This document shows, piece by piece, positions 19,193 to 28,382 of a DNA stretch of 64,000 nt. The notes under the pieces are model-generated. The model ran no database searches, had not been told where the DNA came from, and saw nothing but the letters and a program-made list of their open reading frames with translations. Location of the stretch: the NCBI RefSeq assembly GCF_900258505.1, contig NZ_LT984895.1, positions 1,789,102 through 1,853,101 on the forward strand, written 5' to 3'. Positions within the stretch are counted from its first letter, which is position 1. The number at the start of each line of letters is the position of its first letter. A program made the translations under genes and the position numbers. Source of the stretch: Brachybacterium timonense (GTDB lineage: Bacteria; Actinomycetota; Actinomycetes; Actinomycetales; Dermabacteraceae).

Positions 19193-19815
19193 TCCGACTG
19201 CTGCTGAGCGATGACCATGCCGTGGTGCGCCGCGGTGTTGCCGCCATTCTCGACGGCGAAGAGGACCTGCAGATCGTGGGCGAGGCATCCGATCCGGCTG
19301 AGGCTCTACGCCTTGCCCACTCTGCCCTGCCAGATGTGGTGCTGCTGGATCTGCGCTACGCGCACGAGACGCGCAGCGGCGCCGACATCATCGGTGCCCT
19401 GCACGATGCACCCTCGCATCCGGCCGTGCTGGTGCTGACCACGTACGACAATGACCAGGATGTGCTGGCGGCAATGGACGCCGGAGCCGACGGGTATCTG
19501 CTCAAGGATGCCCCGCTGCCCGAGCTCGTTGCCGCAGTGCGGGCCGTCGCCCGCGGGGAGGGCGCGGTGGATCCGCGCATCGAGCGGCGTCTGCAGTCCC
19601 AGCCCAGCCCCGAACACCTCACCAGCCGCGAACGTGAAGTCCTCGCGCTGGTCGCAGCCGGGCGCACGAACGCGGCGATCGCCTCAGAACTGTTCTTATC
19701 TCAGGCCACGGTGAAGACCCACCTGGTGCATGTGTTCGCAAAACTCGGCGCGAGCAGCCGAACGGACGCCGTGGCGCGGGCCCGCGCCCTGGGGGTCCTG
19801 GCACCGGAGTCTTGA
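19189..19815 (+). CDS. Response regulator, NarL/LuxR family
   Basis: A DNA-binding partner of the preceding kinase. The 208-residue protein has an N-terminal receiver domain with acidic pocket (LLSDDHAVVRRG), the phospho-acceptor aspartate in PDVVLLDLRY and the conserved lysine in DGYLLKDAPL. The C-terminal LuxR helix-turn-helix is LTSREREVLALVAAGRTNAA followed by SQATVKTHLVHVFAKLGASS. The GTG at 19189 overlaps the kinase stop by four bases. Its targets are unknown; co-transcription with glnA1 suggests, but does not show, a nitrogen or envelope response. Confidence 0.93.
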   Translation: MIRLLLSDDHAVVRRGVAAILDGEEDLQIVGEASDPAEALRLAHSALPDVVLLDLRYAHETRSGADIIGALHDAPSHPAVLVLTTYDNDQDVLAAMDAGADGYLLKDAPLPELVAAVRAVARGEGAVDPRIERRLQSQPSPEHLTSREREVLALVAAGRTNAAIASELFLSQATVKTHLVHVFAKLGASSRTDAVARARALGVLAPES

Positions 19816-19823
19816 CCAGCCCG

Positions 19824-20741
19824 TCACGGTAAGGTGCTCAGCCCACCGTTCGCGCGCAGCAGGCTGACCAGCAGCTCCTTCGGACCGGGAACCGGATCCC
19901 CCGCGCAGTCGTCGGCCACGAAACTCCAGGCCCGCCGCAGGGAGCAGAACGTGTCGAACTCGGCCTGCCCCGTGCGCAGCGGCACCACGCGGTATCCGCC
20001 CTCAGCCGGCAGGTGCACGATGAACGCACCGGCAAGCTCCGGCATGTCGCGCTGGGTGCCGTCGTCATCCAACAGATGCTCAGCGCGCACCACGGCGACC
20101 CCCTGCAGAGCGTAGTCGCCGCGCACCGATTTCGAGGTCTTGATGTCGGCGCTGAGCAGTGCACCACCCACCCGGACGATCGCGTCTGTCGTCCCGGCGT
20201 AGCCCACCGAGTGGTTCACCACGGTCTGTTCGACCTCCATGAACTCCGGCTGGTAGTCCTCCAGGAATCCGCCGTATCCGTCCAGGCGCTGATCCACGCG
20301 GCGCAGGAGCGCATCCAGGTCTTTTTCCTCACCGAATGCCCCGTCGGCGGTATGCATGTCGCGCACGATCCCGCCGAGTGTCTCGTGTCCGGGTCGCTGC
20401 CCGTCGCGGCCCCAGATCTCGCATGCGGCGTGCACGAGTGTGCCGAAGTCTGCCGCTGTGCGTGTGTGGTCAGCGGCGGCGGCCGCGATCCGTTTCTGCG
20501 TGGTCCACCGGTCGCGGGTCACCCGGGCGATCTCTGCCTGCGCCCGATCGGGGTTGCGGTCCAGGAAATCGAACATCTCCAGGGCCCGTTTCGATGCCAT
20601 CGTCGCGTACCACCCCTGGAGGTGGTCTTTCGCGCGCGCACCGGCCACCGTGGTGATCGAGGGGTACAGCAGCGGTCCCCCGGGTTCGAGCCGGTACATG
20701 CGGCCTCGCGGGGTGTTCTCAGACAGCGACGGTGTGGTCAT
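19824..20741 (-). CDS. PD-(D/E)XK nuclease-like protein (RecB/Cas4/phage exonuclease type)
   Basis: A 305-residue protein with the signatures of the RecB-like nuclease fold: an N-terminal YPSITTVAGARAKDHLQGW segment as seen in phage exonucleases, histidine 104 in FGTLVHAACEIWG, E171, then D186 and the D-x-K motif D199-I-K201 (SADIKTSK), and a following Gln near 213. These form the usual H...D...DxK...Q constellation, so it should bind metal and cut DNA. There is no helicase, annealase or cas gene next to it. It converges on the response regulator with an eight-base gap. It is likely an old phage gene kept by the chromosome; its biological role is unknown. Confidence 0.72.
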   Translation of the reverse strand: MTTPSLSENTPRGRMYRLEPGGPLLYPSITTVAGARAKDHLQGWYATMASKRALEMFDFLDRNPDRAQAEIARVTRDRWTTQKRIAAAAADHTRTAADFGTLVHAACEIWGRDGQRPGHETLGGIVRDMHTADGAFGEEKDLDALLRRVDQRLDGYGGFLEDYQPEFMEVEQTVVNHSVGYAGTTDAIVRVGGALLSADIKTSKSVRGDYALQGVAVVRAEHLLDDDGTQRDMPELAGAFIVHLPAEGGYRVVPLRTGQAEFDTFCSLRRAWSFVADDCAGDPVPGPKELLVSLLRANGGLSTLP

Positions 20742-20867
20742 GTCTCCTCGAGCGGGTCGGGGGCAGCGGGAACGATCCTAGGACGCACTCGCGGGGTGCC
20801 ACCGGTAGGCGCGGGCGTGCCTCGCCTGCGTGGCGTCAGGCATCACACGGTGGCGCCGGGCACATGC

Positions 20868-23800
20868 TCACTGCACGAGGCGCCCGAACACGAGCTGCTC
20901 GGTGATCAAGCGCGCGTGCCGGGTGACGCGCAGGTAGGTGTCCTCGAGATCCGTGGCTGTGGCGTCAGGGCCATCGAGCAGCCAGGCAAGGGCACGCAGG
21001 TCGACCCGGTCTGACGGCAGCACCTGTGCCTCCCGCCCCTTCCACAGGAACAGCCCCCGTCGGATCCGCCAGCCCAGAATCCATGCCTCACGCAGATCCC
21101 GTGCGTGGTCCGCGGAAAGCACCCCCGCATCCACCGCGGCCTGCAGTACGTCGAGGGTCCCCGGGGCGCGCAGCTGCGGATGGTGGTGTCCGTGCTCCAG
21201 GGTGAGGAGCTGGGCGCACCACTCGACATCGGTCATGCCGCCGCGGCCGAGCTTGACGTGCCGCGCCGGATCGGCGCCGCGCGGCAGACGCTCGGCTTCG
21301 ATCCGAGCTTTCATGCGCACGATGTCGCGCCGGTCAGACGCGGCCAGTCCCCCGCTCGGATACCGCACCTGATCCATCGTGTCGCGCAGCCTCTCGGCTG
21401 TCTGCGTCGAGGCGATGATCACGCGGCCGCGCAGCAGCGCCTGCTTCTCCCAGGTGAGGGCGTCTCGGCGGTAGTAGGCCGCCCACGCGTCCTCATGCCG
21501 TGCGAGGAGCCCCTGCTTCCCCTGCGGTCGCAGATCCGCGCTCACGCGCATATCGGCACCGGCTGCGGGGGCGTTGAGGATCTGCTGGATGGAGGTGGCC
21601 ACGGCGATGCCGAGCTTCTCGGTGCTGCGCCCGGCGCCGCGGTCCACGGCGACGAACTGCACGTCAGCATCGGAGCTGTACCCCATCTCGCGCGCCCCGA
21701 AGCTCCCCAGGGCGATCACGGCCAGCTCGATGCCCAAGGCGCGGGCTGGATCGCTGCGCCGCTCACGCAGCTGCGTCGCCGTGGAGTCATTGACCTGCCC
21801 GCCATCATCGAGCACGGCGTCGGCCAGCACCGTCGCCTCGTCGTCGATCTTGCCCTGGTCGAGCGCCACAGCGTGATAGGCCACCAGCAGTCCCGCCTCA
21901 AGCACGGCCTCAGCAAGGTCGGTGAGGGCATGGGCCACCTCCACGGGAGTCAGCAGCTCACACAGATGTGCCAGCGCGATCCGTAACAGCTCACGCCGCC
22001 GGGTCCGACGGATCACGCCCTTGGCTTCATCGATGTCTTGGGCGCGGTCGATCACCGCGAGGAACTCGCGGCCAAGCGCGTCACGTCGAAGCGGGCGCAG
22101 ACTCTCGTCCCGCCCCAGCCATCGCACCGCTTCAGGGATCTGCTCCAACTGGCCGCCCACGAAGCGGCTGCCCGCGAGCACGCGCACGAGTCGCCGCGCC
22201 GCCACACCGGAATCACGCAGCAGCGCGAGATACCAGTGCGCGGAACCGAGCGCATCGGAGAGCCGACGGAACGCGAGCAGCCCAAGATCGGGGTCGATGC
22301 CGTCGGCGAGCCATTCCAGCAGCACGGGCAACAGTTGACGCTGGATCGCCGCACGACGCGACAGTCCTTCGGTGAGCGCTTGGATGTGGCTGAGGGCGCG
22401 GCCCGGGTCGCGGTATCCGATGGCGGCCAGTCGGTCGCGGGCCTCTTCGGGGCGCAGCCGCACCTGGCCGTCGCTGAGCTGGGAGGCAGTCACCAGCAGC
22501 GGACGGTAGAAGATCTCTTCGTGCAGCTGCCGCACGCGGCGCCGCGTGCGTTCGTACGTGCGTGTGAACTCCTCCGAGCTGAGCCTCAGGCTGCGGGACA
22601 GACGCCGCAGGTCGTCCTTCCCGGTGGGCAGTACTTGGGTGCGGCGAAGCCGGTGCAGCTGAAGACGGTGCTCGACACAGCGGAGGAAACGGTAGGCGGC
22701 GTCGAGCTCGCTCACATGATCGCGGGAGATGTAGCCGCCGCCGCCCAGCTGGTGGAGGGCTACGAGGGTTGTGCGTGACCGCAATGCCTCATCGGTGCGG
22801 CCGTGCACCATCTGCAGCAGCTGCACCGTGAACTCGACGTCGCGCAGTCCGCCTGGGCCGAGCTTCACATGGCGGTCGACCTCGCCTCGCGGGATGTGGG
22901 CGACCACGCGACGGCGCATCGCGCGCGTATCCTCCACGAACCCGTCCCTGGTGGATGCCTGCCACACCCAGGGGGCGACCAACTGCTCGAACGCTTCTCC
23001 CAGCTCACGGTCACCGGCGGCGGCACGGGCCTTCAGCAGCGCTTGGAACTCCCAGGACTCCGCCCAGCGTTCGTAGTACCGCCGATAGGAGTCCAGGGTG
23101 CGCACGAGCGGCCCGTCCTTGCCTTCCGGACGGAGGTTCGCGTCGACCTGCCACAGGGTGCCCGCGGCGGTGCGGTCGGAACAGACGCGGGCGAGCTCGC
23201 GGGCCAAAGCGGATCCGATCCGGACCAGGGACTCCTCATCAGTATCGTCACCCGCCGGCTCGATGACATGCAGAACGTCGACGTCGGAGATGTAGTTGAG
23301 CTCGCGTGCGCCGGTCTTGCCCATCGCGAGCACAGCCCACCGCACCGTGTCGTGCCCAGCCACGGCACACCGGGAGATGGCGATCGCGGCATCCAGTGCG
23401 GCATCAGCAAGGTCCGACAGTGCAGCGGAGATGTCCGGCTGGATCTGCGCGGGCTGCGGTGCGCTGACGTCGGCCAGAGCGATCTGGGCGAGCCGTTCAT
23501 GATAGGCAACGCGCAGGGCATCGCGGCTTTCTCTGCCGCTTCCGGACGCGACAGGCATATCAGCGGCGGGATCGGCGCCGACGGCGCGCAGCAGGTGCTC
23601 GCGCACGGCGGCAGCATCGACTGCGAGCGGATCCTCGATCAGCAGCTTCTCGAGCGCCTCGGGGTGGCGGGCGAGCATGTCACCTGCTGCAACGGACGTG
23701 CCGAGCAGGGCGATCAGACCATCTCCGGAGCTCAGCTGGCCGGTCTCCCGCTCTCGTGGCGAGGTGTGGCCCACTGTGGTGAGGAATCGCTCCAGCAGTG

Positions 23801-24008
23801 TCGTGAGGCCGGCGTCTCGGGCGGCCTCAGCGACCCGCAGCAGGCCCAGCACCGCATCGTCGCCGTCCGGCACAGCACCGAGTGCCTGGATGGCTTCGCG
23901 TGGCAGTGATGCGAGCGCCGGCTCCCCCAGGAAACGCTGAACCCTTTCGGTGCGGCTGAAGCCGAGCCGGGCCAGTGCACCGGTGCTGGTCGGGACCTCG
24001 TGCGTCAT
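20868..24008 (-). CDS. glnE: Bifunctional glutamine synthetase adenylyltransferase/deadenylase
   Basis: Adds and removes AMP on the regulatory tyrosine of GlnA1. The 1046-residue protein has two nucleotidyltransferase domains, each with its GxxELxYxSDxD motif: GARELNYISDVDVLHV (N-terminal half, deadenylase) and GAREMGYSSDADVQFV (C-terminal half, adenylase). The linker helical domains include HVKLGPGGLRDVEFTVQLLQ and HVKLGRGGMTDVEWCAQLL. The start MTHEVPTSTGALARLG lies one base after the glnA2 stop, so translation is coupled. Longer in-frame sequence upstream lies inside glnA2. The glnA2-glnE order is standard in actinobacteria. Confidence 0.96.
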   Translation of the reverse strand: MTHEVPTSTGALARLGFSRTERVQRFLGEPALASLPREAIQALGAVPDGDDAVLGLLRVAEAARDAGLTTLLERFLTTVGHTSPRERETGQLSSGDGLIALLGTSVAAGDMLARHPEALEKLLIEDPLAVDAAAVREHLLRAVGADPAADMPVASGSGRESRDALRVAYHERLAQIALADVSAPQPAQIQPDISAALSDLADAALDAAIAISRCAVAGHDTVRWAVLAMGKTGARELNYISDVDVLHVIEPAGDDTDEESLVRIGSALARELARVCSDRTAAGTLWQVDANLRPEGKDGPLVRTLDSYRRYYERWAESWEFQALLKARAAAGDRELGEAFEQLVAPWVWQASTRDGFVEDTRAMRRRVVAHIPRGEVDRHVKLGPGGLRDVEFTVQLLQMVHGRTDEALRSRTTLVALHQLGGGGYISRDHVSELDAAYRFLRCVEHRLQLHRLRRTQVLPTGKDDLRRLSRSLRLSSEEFTRTYERTRRRVRQLHEEIFYRPLLVTASQLSDGQVRLRPEEARDRLAAIGYRDPGRALSHIQALTEGLSRRAAIQRQLLPVLLEWLADGIDPDLGLLAFRRLSDALGSAHWYLALLRDSGVAARRLVRVLAGSRFVGGQLEQIPEAVRWLGRDESLRPLRRDALGREFLAVIDRAQDIDEAKGVIRRTRRRELLRIALAHLCELLTPVEVAHALTDLAEAVLEAGLLVAYHAVALDQGKIDDEATVLADAVLDDGGQVNDSTATQLRERRSDPARALGIELAVIALGSFGAREMGYSSDADVQFVAVDRGAGRSTEKLGIAVATSIQQILNAPAAGADMRVSADLRPQGKQGLLARHEDAWAAYYRRDALTWEKQALLRGRVIIASTQTAERLRDTMDQVRYPSGGLAASDRRDIVRMKARIEAERLPRGADPARHVKLGRGGMTDVEWCAQLLTLEHGHHHPQLRAPGTLDVLQAAVDAGVLSADHARDLREAWILGWRIRRGLFLWKGREAQVLPSDRVDLRALAWLLDGPDATATDLEDTYLRVTRHARLITEQLVFGRLVQ

Positions 24009-24009
24009 C

Positions 24010-25347
24010 TCAGATGCGCCCGAAGGTGTTCGCGAGTTCGTAGTCGGTGACCTGTTCGCGGTACCGGCTCCATTCATTGCGCTTGTCCCGTAGGAAGAAC
24101 TCGAAGACCTGCTCGCCGAGCACCTGCGCCATCAGTTCGGAGGATTCGAAACGCTCCAGGGCTCGGAACAGGTCGGTGGGCAGCGGTTCGATGCCCATCG
24201 CGTATCGTTCCTGCTCGGTGAGTTCCCACACCGCGTCTTCGGCGCCTTCGGGGAGCTCGTACTCGTTCTCAATGCCCGCGAGGCCAGCTCCGAGCAGCAC
24301 GGCGAAGGCCAGGTACGGGTTCGCCGCGGAATCCAGGCCCCGGAATTCCACGCGCGAGCTTGTGCCCTTGGTGGGCTTATGGAACGGCACCCGCACGAGG
24401 GCGGAGCGGTTGTTGTGTCCCCAGCAGATGTAGCTCGGTGCTTCCTGCGCTCCCCACAAGCGTTTATAGGAGTTCACCCACTGGTTCGTGACAGCCGCAT
24501 ACTCCGGTGCGTGACGCAAAAGCCCGGCGATGAATCGACGGCCAGTCCGGCTGAGCCCATACTCGGCGCCGGGCTCGTGGAACGCGTTCTTGCCGCCCTG
24601 GAACAGAGACAGGTGAGTGTGCATCCCCGATCCGGGCTGGTCGATCATCGGCTTCGGCATGAAGGTCGCCACCTGCCCCATCGACAGTGCGACCTCTTTG
24701 ACCACGGTGCGCAGCGTCACAATATTGTCGGCGGTGCTGAGCGCATCGGCGTACCGCAGATCGATCTCGTTCTGGCCGGGGCCGTTCTCGTGGTGGCTGA
24801 ACTCCACCTGGATGTTCATCGCTTCCAGGTACTGGATGGCGGTGCGGCGGAAGTCCTGACCCTGTCCCCGGTGGACGTGGTCGAAGTAGCCGGCCTGATC
24901 AATAGGCTGCAGCTCGGCTCCGCGACGGTATGGTTCTTGGAAAAGGTAGAACTCGATCTCTGGGTGGGTGTACAGCTCGAGGCCCTTCTCCTCTGCCCGT
25001 GCGAGGGCATCGCGCAGCACGCGCCGCGGATCCGATGCCGCTGGTTCCCCGTCGGGCGTGAGCACGTCGCACATCATGCGGGCGGTCGCAGCGGTGGCGC
25101 CCCGCCAGGCGAGCATCTCGAAGGTCCGCGGATCAGGCCTCAGCAGCATGTCGGACTCGTAGGAGCGGGTCAGCCCCTCAATGGCCGAGCCGTCGATGCC
25201 GATGCCCTCCTCGAAGGCCGCCTCCAGGTCAGCCGGAGAGATCGCGATCGATTTCAGGGTCCCGACGATGTCGCAGAACCACAGCCGGATGAAGCGGACG
25301 TCCTGTTCGGCCACGGCGCGGATGACGGCGTCATGATGCTGGTCCAT
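24010..25347 (-). CDS. glnA2: Glutamine synthetase family protein GlnA2
   Basis: A second type I glutamine synthetase of 445 residues with the expected IRLWFCDIVGTLKSIAISP N-terminus, GIDGSAIEGLTRSYESDM, the active-site stretch HPEIEFYLF, FMPKPMIDQPGSGMHTHLSL and the arginine-rich NNRSALVRVP. At the position of the adenylylation loop it reads EDAVWELTEQE, with tryptophan instead of tyrosine, so it should not be controlled by GlnE. The ATG at 25347 gives the normal MDQHHDAVIRAV start. It is the first gene of the glnA2-glnE operon. Whether it makes glutamine or a gamma-glutamyl amine cannot be told from the sequence. Confidence 0.94.
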   Translation of the reverse strand: MDQHHDAVIRAVAEQDVRFIRLWFCDIVGTLKSIAISPADLEAAFEEGIGIDGSAIEGLTRSYESDMLLRPDPRTFEMLAWRGATAATARMMCDVLTPDGEPAASDPRRVLRDALARAEEKGLELYTHPEIEFYLFQEPYRRGAELQPIDQAGYFDHVHRGQGQDFRRTAIQYLEAMNIQVEFSHHENGPGQNEIDLRYADALSTADNIVTLRTVVKEVALSMGQVATFMPKPMIDQPGSGMHTHLSLFQGGKNAFHEPGAEYGLSRTGRRFIAGLLRHAPEYAAVTNQWVNSYKRLWGAQEAPSYICWGHNNRSALVRVPFHKPTKGTSSRVEFRGLDSAANPYLAFAVLLGAGLAGIENEYELPEGAEDAVWELTEQERYAMGIEPLPTDLFRALERFESSELMAQVLGEQVFEFFLRDKRNEWSRYREQVTDYELANTFGRI

Positions 25348-25439
25348 TCCCCCAGTGTGCCGCAGGCTCAGGCTGCAATGCGCCACCAGCGAAGGACCGA
25401 CTGAGGCCGCACTGCGCCCCCGGGCAGGGCCGGCGCGTG

Positions 25440-25479
25440 CCGCGGAGCACCTCGGCGAGAGAGCCGACGTGCTCCGCGG
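25440..25479 (-). terminator. Terminator between the lipoprotein gene and glnA2
   Basis: An 11-base perfect stem (25440-25450 and 25469-25479) with an additional inner CGGC/GCCG stem, 47 bases past the stop of the minus-strand lipoprotein gene and 93 bases before the glnA2 start. There is no U-tract. Confidence 0.75.
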
Positions 25480-25525
25480 TGCGTCTGTGGTGGACGCGTC
25501 CCCGCCCCGTGGCTCAGACCGTCAC

Positions 25526-26134
25526 TCAGCCCGCGGCGTTCCCGCCCGACGCCTGCGTGCCGGTCGGGTCCACGTACCACTGCCCGTCGTCGAGCTTCAC
25601 GAGCACGAACTTCTGCTCCTCGAGCCCCACGGTCACCGTGCCGTCGCCGTTGTCCTCCTTCTCCAGCATGGAGGCATCCACGACGTCGAACATGCCAGGC
25701 TTGAACGTCACACCGCTGGACTCGTAACCGGAGCGCATGCCCTCGGCGCACTGGGTGAGCGCGTCACCTTCAGCGGGCTTACCGGTCGTCGGATCGAGCG
25801 CGAAGGAGCAGGCCTTCTCCCACTCGGAATCATCGAGTGTCTGGAGGAACTCGACCACGCGGTCGGCCGCAGCGGTGAGGTCCTCATCGGTGACATCGCC
25901 GCCTCCGTCGGAGGCTGCCGGGGTCGCGGCCCCACCAGCGTCAGAGCCACCGCCGTCGGAGGGCTGCTGGTCGGTCTCCTCTGCAGGATCGGCCGCGGGC
26001 TGCTCCTGCTTCTGGCCATCCTCTTTCTCCTGCTCAGACCCTCCGCCGCTGCAGGCACTCGCGCCGAGGGCGAGCGCAACCGCGCTCAGAGAGATGGTGA
26101 TGGTGCGGCCGGTGCGGCGCAGAACGATGCTCAC
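25526..26134 (-). CDS. Small secreted lipoprotein of unknown function
   Basis: A 202-residue protein with a signal peptide (RRTGRTITISLSAVALALG) and a probable lipidation cysteine in GASAC-SGGG, so it should be anchored to the outer face of the membrane. An acidic, Gly/Ser/Asp/Gln-rich linker (about residues 32-80) is followed by a domain of about 110 residues that ends in FVLVKLDDGQWYVDPTG, a pattern seen in small NTF2-like or DUF4878-like lipoproteins. Two cysteines (KACSFALD and LTQCAEG) could form a disulfide. The GTG at 26134 has GAGAGGAA upstream. It is divergent from panB. Confidence 0.75.
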   Translation of the reverse strand: MSIVLRRTGRTITISLSAVALALGASACSGGGSEQEKEDGQKQEQPAADPAEETDQQPSDGGGSDAGGAATPAASDGGGDVTDEDLTAAADRVVEFLQTLDDSEWEKACSFALDPTTGKPAEGDALTQCAEGMRSGYESSGVTFKPGMFDVVDASMLEKEDNGDGTVTVGLEEQKFVLVKLDDGQWYVDPTGTQASGGNAAG

Positions 26135-26344
26135 AGATGAGTTCCTCTCCACGAATGTCAGGCCGCCTCCTTGTGGGCGGCTCCAGCTAGCACGTCGCCA
26201 GCCGCGCCTACGATGACATATCCCGCGCCGTCGTCGCGACCTGCCCCAGCATCGTGTCCGAGTGTCCGAAGGCCACAGTCCCTGATCCTGTGCGCCGGAG
26301 GCTGTTCGCCACCCGCGTACCTCTGCCCCGACGAGAACGGGCAC

Positions 26345-26350
26345 TAGGCT
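26345..26350 (+). promoter_or_regulatory. Candidate -10 box for panB
   Basis: TAGGCT, 54 bases before the panB GTG, is the best TANNNT match in the 269-base divergent gap. Transcription would start near 26357, leaving a short leader with a good GGAGG site. Confidence 0.4.
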
Positions 26351-26403
26351 GTCCACACGATGCAGGCCAGTTCTCTGGCCGACCAATGAAGCGGAGGATC
26401 CCC

Positions 26404-27225
26404 GTGAACGCTGCCAGTGGCCCCGTCGGCCCTGCCAAGATCCGTATCCGGCACCTGCAGGACGCCAAGGAGCGCGGCCGCCCCTTCTCCATGCTCACGA
26501 GCTATGACTGCCTGTCCGCTCGCGTCTTCGAGGCAGCCGGCATCGAGGTTCTGCTCGTCGGTGATTCCGTGGCTACGACCGTGCTCGGTCATGAGTCCAC
26601 CACCGCGGTGACCCATGAAGAGATGCTGGTGTTCACTCGCGCGGTGGCCCGCAGCGTCACGCGGCCCCTCGTCGTGGCGGACCTCGCCTTCGGCACCTAC
26701 CAGACGGGCGTCCAGGACGCTGTGCGCTCTGGTATCGATCTGGTGCGTGCAGGTGCCCAGATGGTCAAGCTCGAGGGCGGGCAGGCCATCACACCCCAGA
26801 TACGCGGCCTCGTCTCCTCGGGCATCCCGGTGATGGGCCACCTGGGCTTCACCCCGCAGTCGGTCAACGCCCTGTCAGGGCACAGGGTGCAGGGCCGCGA
26901 CCAGGCGGGCGCCGATCACCTCGCCGAGGACGCGATCGCCCTGCAGGAGGCAGGCGTCTCCGCTATCGTGCTGGAACTCGTGCCCGCTGCGCTCGCTGCA
27001 CGGATCACTGAGATCGTGCAGGTGCCGACGATCGGCATCGGCGCCGGGCCGCACTGCGACGGCCAGGTGCTGGTGTGGCAGGACATGGCCGGGCTGTCCG
27101 GATTCGAGGGCACCTTCGTCAAGCAGTTCGCGCACCTTGGGCCAGAGCTGGAGAAGGCGGCGTCTGAGTACCGCCGTCAGGTGCTGGAGGGCGTCTACCC
27201 GGATCCCCAGCACTCTTTCGACTGA
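26404..27225 (+). CDS. panB: 3-methyl-2-oxobutanoate hydroxymethyltransferase
   Basis: Converts 2-oxoisovalerate and methylene-tetrahydrofolate to ketopantoate, the first committed step to pantothenate and CoA. The 273-residue product has FSMLTSYDCLSARVFEAAG, the Mg2+-binding aspartate in LLVGDSVATTVLGH, the second metal/substrate site PLVVADLAFGTYQ, MVKLEGG with the substrate lysine, and the late VPTIGIGAGPHCDGQVLVW. The GTG at 26404 has GGAGG at ideal spacing; the ATG six codons upstream at 26386 lacks one. No other pan gene lies near. It converges on the SPOR-like gene. Confidence 0.95.
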   Translation: MNAASGPVGPAKIRIRHLQDAKERGRPFSMLTSYDCLSARVFEAAGIEVLLVGDSVATTVLGHESTTAVTHEEMLVFTRAVARSVTRPLVVADLAFGTYQTGVQDAVRSGIDLVRAGAQMVKLEGGQAITPQIRGLVSSGIPVMGHLGFTPQSVNALSGHRVQGRDQAGADHLAEDAIALQEAGVSAIVLELVPAALAARITEIVQVPTIGIGAGPHCDGQVLVWQDMAGLSGFEGTFVKQFAHLGPELEKAASEYRRQVLEGVYPDPQHSFD

Positions 27226-27242
27226 TCACTCACCCTGCGCGG

Positions 27243-27458
27243 TCAGTGCTGAGCGGCCGTGTCGTCGTCGCCCTCCCAGGCATCCCACTTCTCGTCGGCC
27301 TCTTCCCACGCCTCATTGCGCTTGGCCGCCGTGTTCAGTGCCGCCTGCGCCTCCTCCCGTGTGGCGTACGGACCCATGAGGTCCACGCCGTGGGACTGGC
27401 GACCTTCCTCGACGGCGCCGGTGCGCGTGTTGTAGTAGAACTGCGGGGTCTCGCTCAT
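27243..27458 (-). CDS. Small SPOR-domain-like protein
   Basis: A 71-residue acidic protein (QFYYNTRTGAVEEGRQSHGV, then DLMGPYATREEAQAAL) of the type annotated as SPOR domain-containing in actinobacteria. The stretch YATREEAQAALNTA resembles the end of a SPOR repeat, but the protein is too short for a full domain and has no membrane segment. GGGAG precedes the ATG at 27458. It is divergent from map, whose start is 36 bases away. Its role is unknown; peptidoglycan binding would be a guess from the name only. Confidence 0.7.
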   Translation of the reverse strand: MSETPQFYYNTRTGAVEEGRQSHGVDLMGPYATREEAQAALNTAAKRNEAWEEADEKWDAWEGDDDTAAQH

Positions 27459-27494
27459 GATCTGCTCCCACCCATCGGTGATTAACTGGTGGGC

Positions 27495-28382
27495 ATGACT
27501 GTAGAGCAGCGGTGGATCCGCCCGGAAGGCCGTGCACTTCTCGTACCCGGTGAGATCGGGCCCCGGAGGTCGGTTCCTGCACGTATCGAACGCCCCGAGT
27601 ATGTCGGTAAGGACGTCGCGGTCTCTGACTCCGGCCCCTCGGTGCAGACTCCTGACGTCATCGAGCGCATGCGCGAAGCCAGTCGCATCGCCGCACTCGC
27701 GCTCGCGGCCGCCGGTGAGGCCGCTGTGCCCGGCGCCACCACGGACAGCGTGGACGCCGTCGTGCACGATGTGCTGATCTCCGAGGGCGCCTACCCCTCA
27801 ACGCTCGGCTATCTCGGGTTCGAGAAATCCTGTTGCACGAGTCTGAATGAAGTCATCTGCCACGGCATCCCGGACTCAACCATCATGCAGGACGGTGACA
27901 TCCTGAACGTTGACGTCACCGCCTTCATCCATGGGGTGCACGGCGACACCAACGCCACCTTCCTGGTGGGCGACGTTGATCCGCGTGCCATCGAGCTGGT
28001 GGATCGTGCCCGGACGGCGATGGAGCGCGGGATCCGGGCCGCGAAGCCCGGTCGGCAGGTCAACGTGATCGGCCGCGTGATCGAGACGTTCCTGGCCCGA
28101 CACGGTTATGAGTCCGTGCACGACTACACCGGGCATGGCGTCGCCGAGGGTTTCCATAACGGCCTGGTGATCCCTCACTACGACTCCGCACCGATGTTCG
28201 ATGACGTGATCGAGGAGAACATGACGTTCACCGTCGAACCGATGGTGACGATCGGGTCGCAGGCCTGGGAGCAGTGGGACGACGGCTGGACCGTGGTCAC
28301 CCGCGACCGCGGCTTCACGGCTCAGTTCGAGCACACGATGGTGATCACCGCGTCCGGGGCGGAGCTGCTCACGGTCATCTGA
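27495..28382 (+). CDS. map: Methionine aminopeptidase, type I
   Basis: Removes the initiator methionine from nascent proteins. The 295-residue product carries an N-terminal extension of about 45 residues, then the catalytic domain with the five metal ligands in order: aspartates in [11 protein letters not shown] and HGDTNATF, histidine in [11 protein letters not shown], glutamate in TFTVEPM, and the last glutamate in QFEHTM. The start is uncertain: the ATG at 27495 or a GTG two codons upstream. It is monocistronic by position, between the SPOR-like gene and ppgK. An essential housekeeping enzyme. Confidence 0.94.
   Translation: MTVEQRWIRPEGRALLVPGEIGPRRSVPARIERPEYVGKDVAVSDSGPSVQTPDVIERMREASRIAALALAAAGEAAVPGATTDSVDAVVHDVLISEGAYPSTLGYLGFEKSCCTSLNEVICHGIPDSTIMQDGDILNVDVTAFIHGVHGDTNATFLVGDVDPRAIELVDRARTAMERGIRAAKPGRQVNVIGRVIETFLARHGYESVHDYTGHGVAEGFHNGLVIPHYDSAPMFDDVIEENMTFTVEPMVTIGSQAWEQWDDGWTVVTRDRGFTAQFEHTMVITASGAELLTVI

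Noticed and set aside
19824-20741. Cas4 of a CRISPR-Cas system
   Set aside because: No repeat array or other cas gene is in the window, and the four-cysteine Fe-S cluster of Cas4 is missing.
21105-23909. Long plus-strand frames opposite glnE
   Set aside because: They are shadows of glnE, whose two nucleotidyltransferase motifs are intact.
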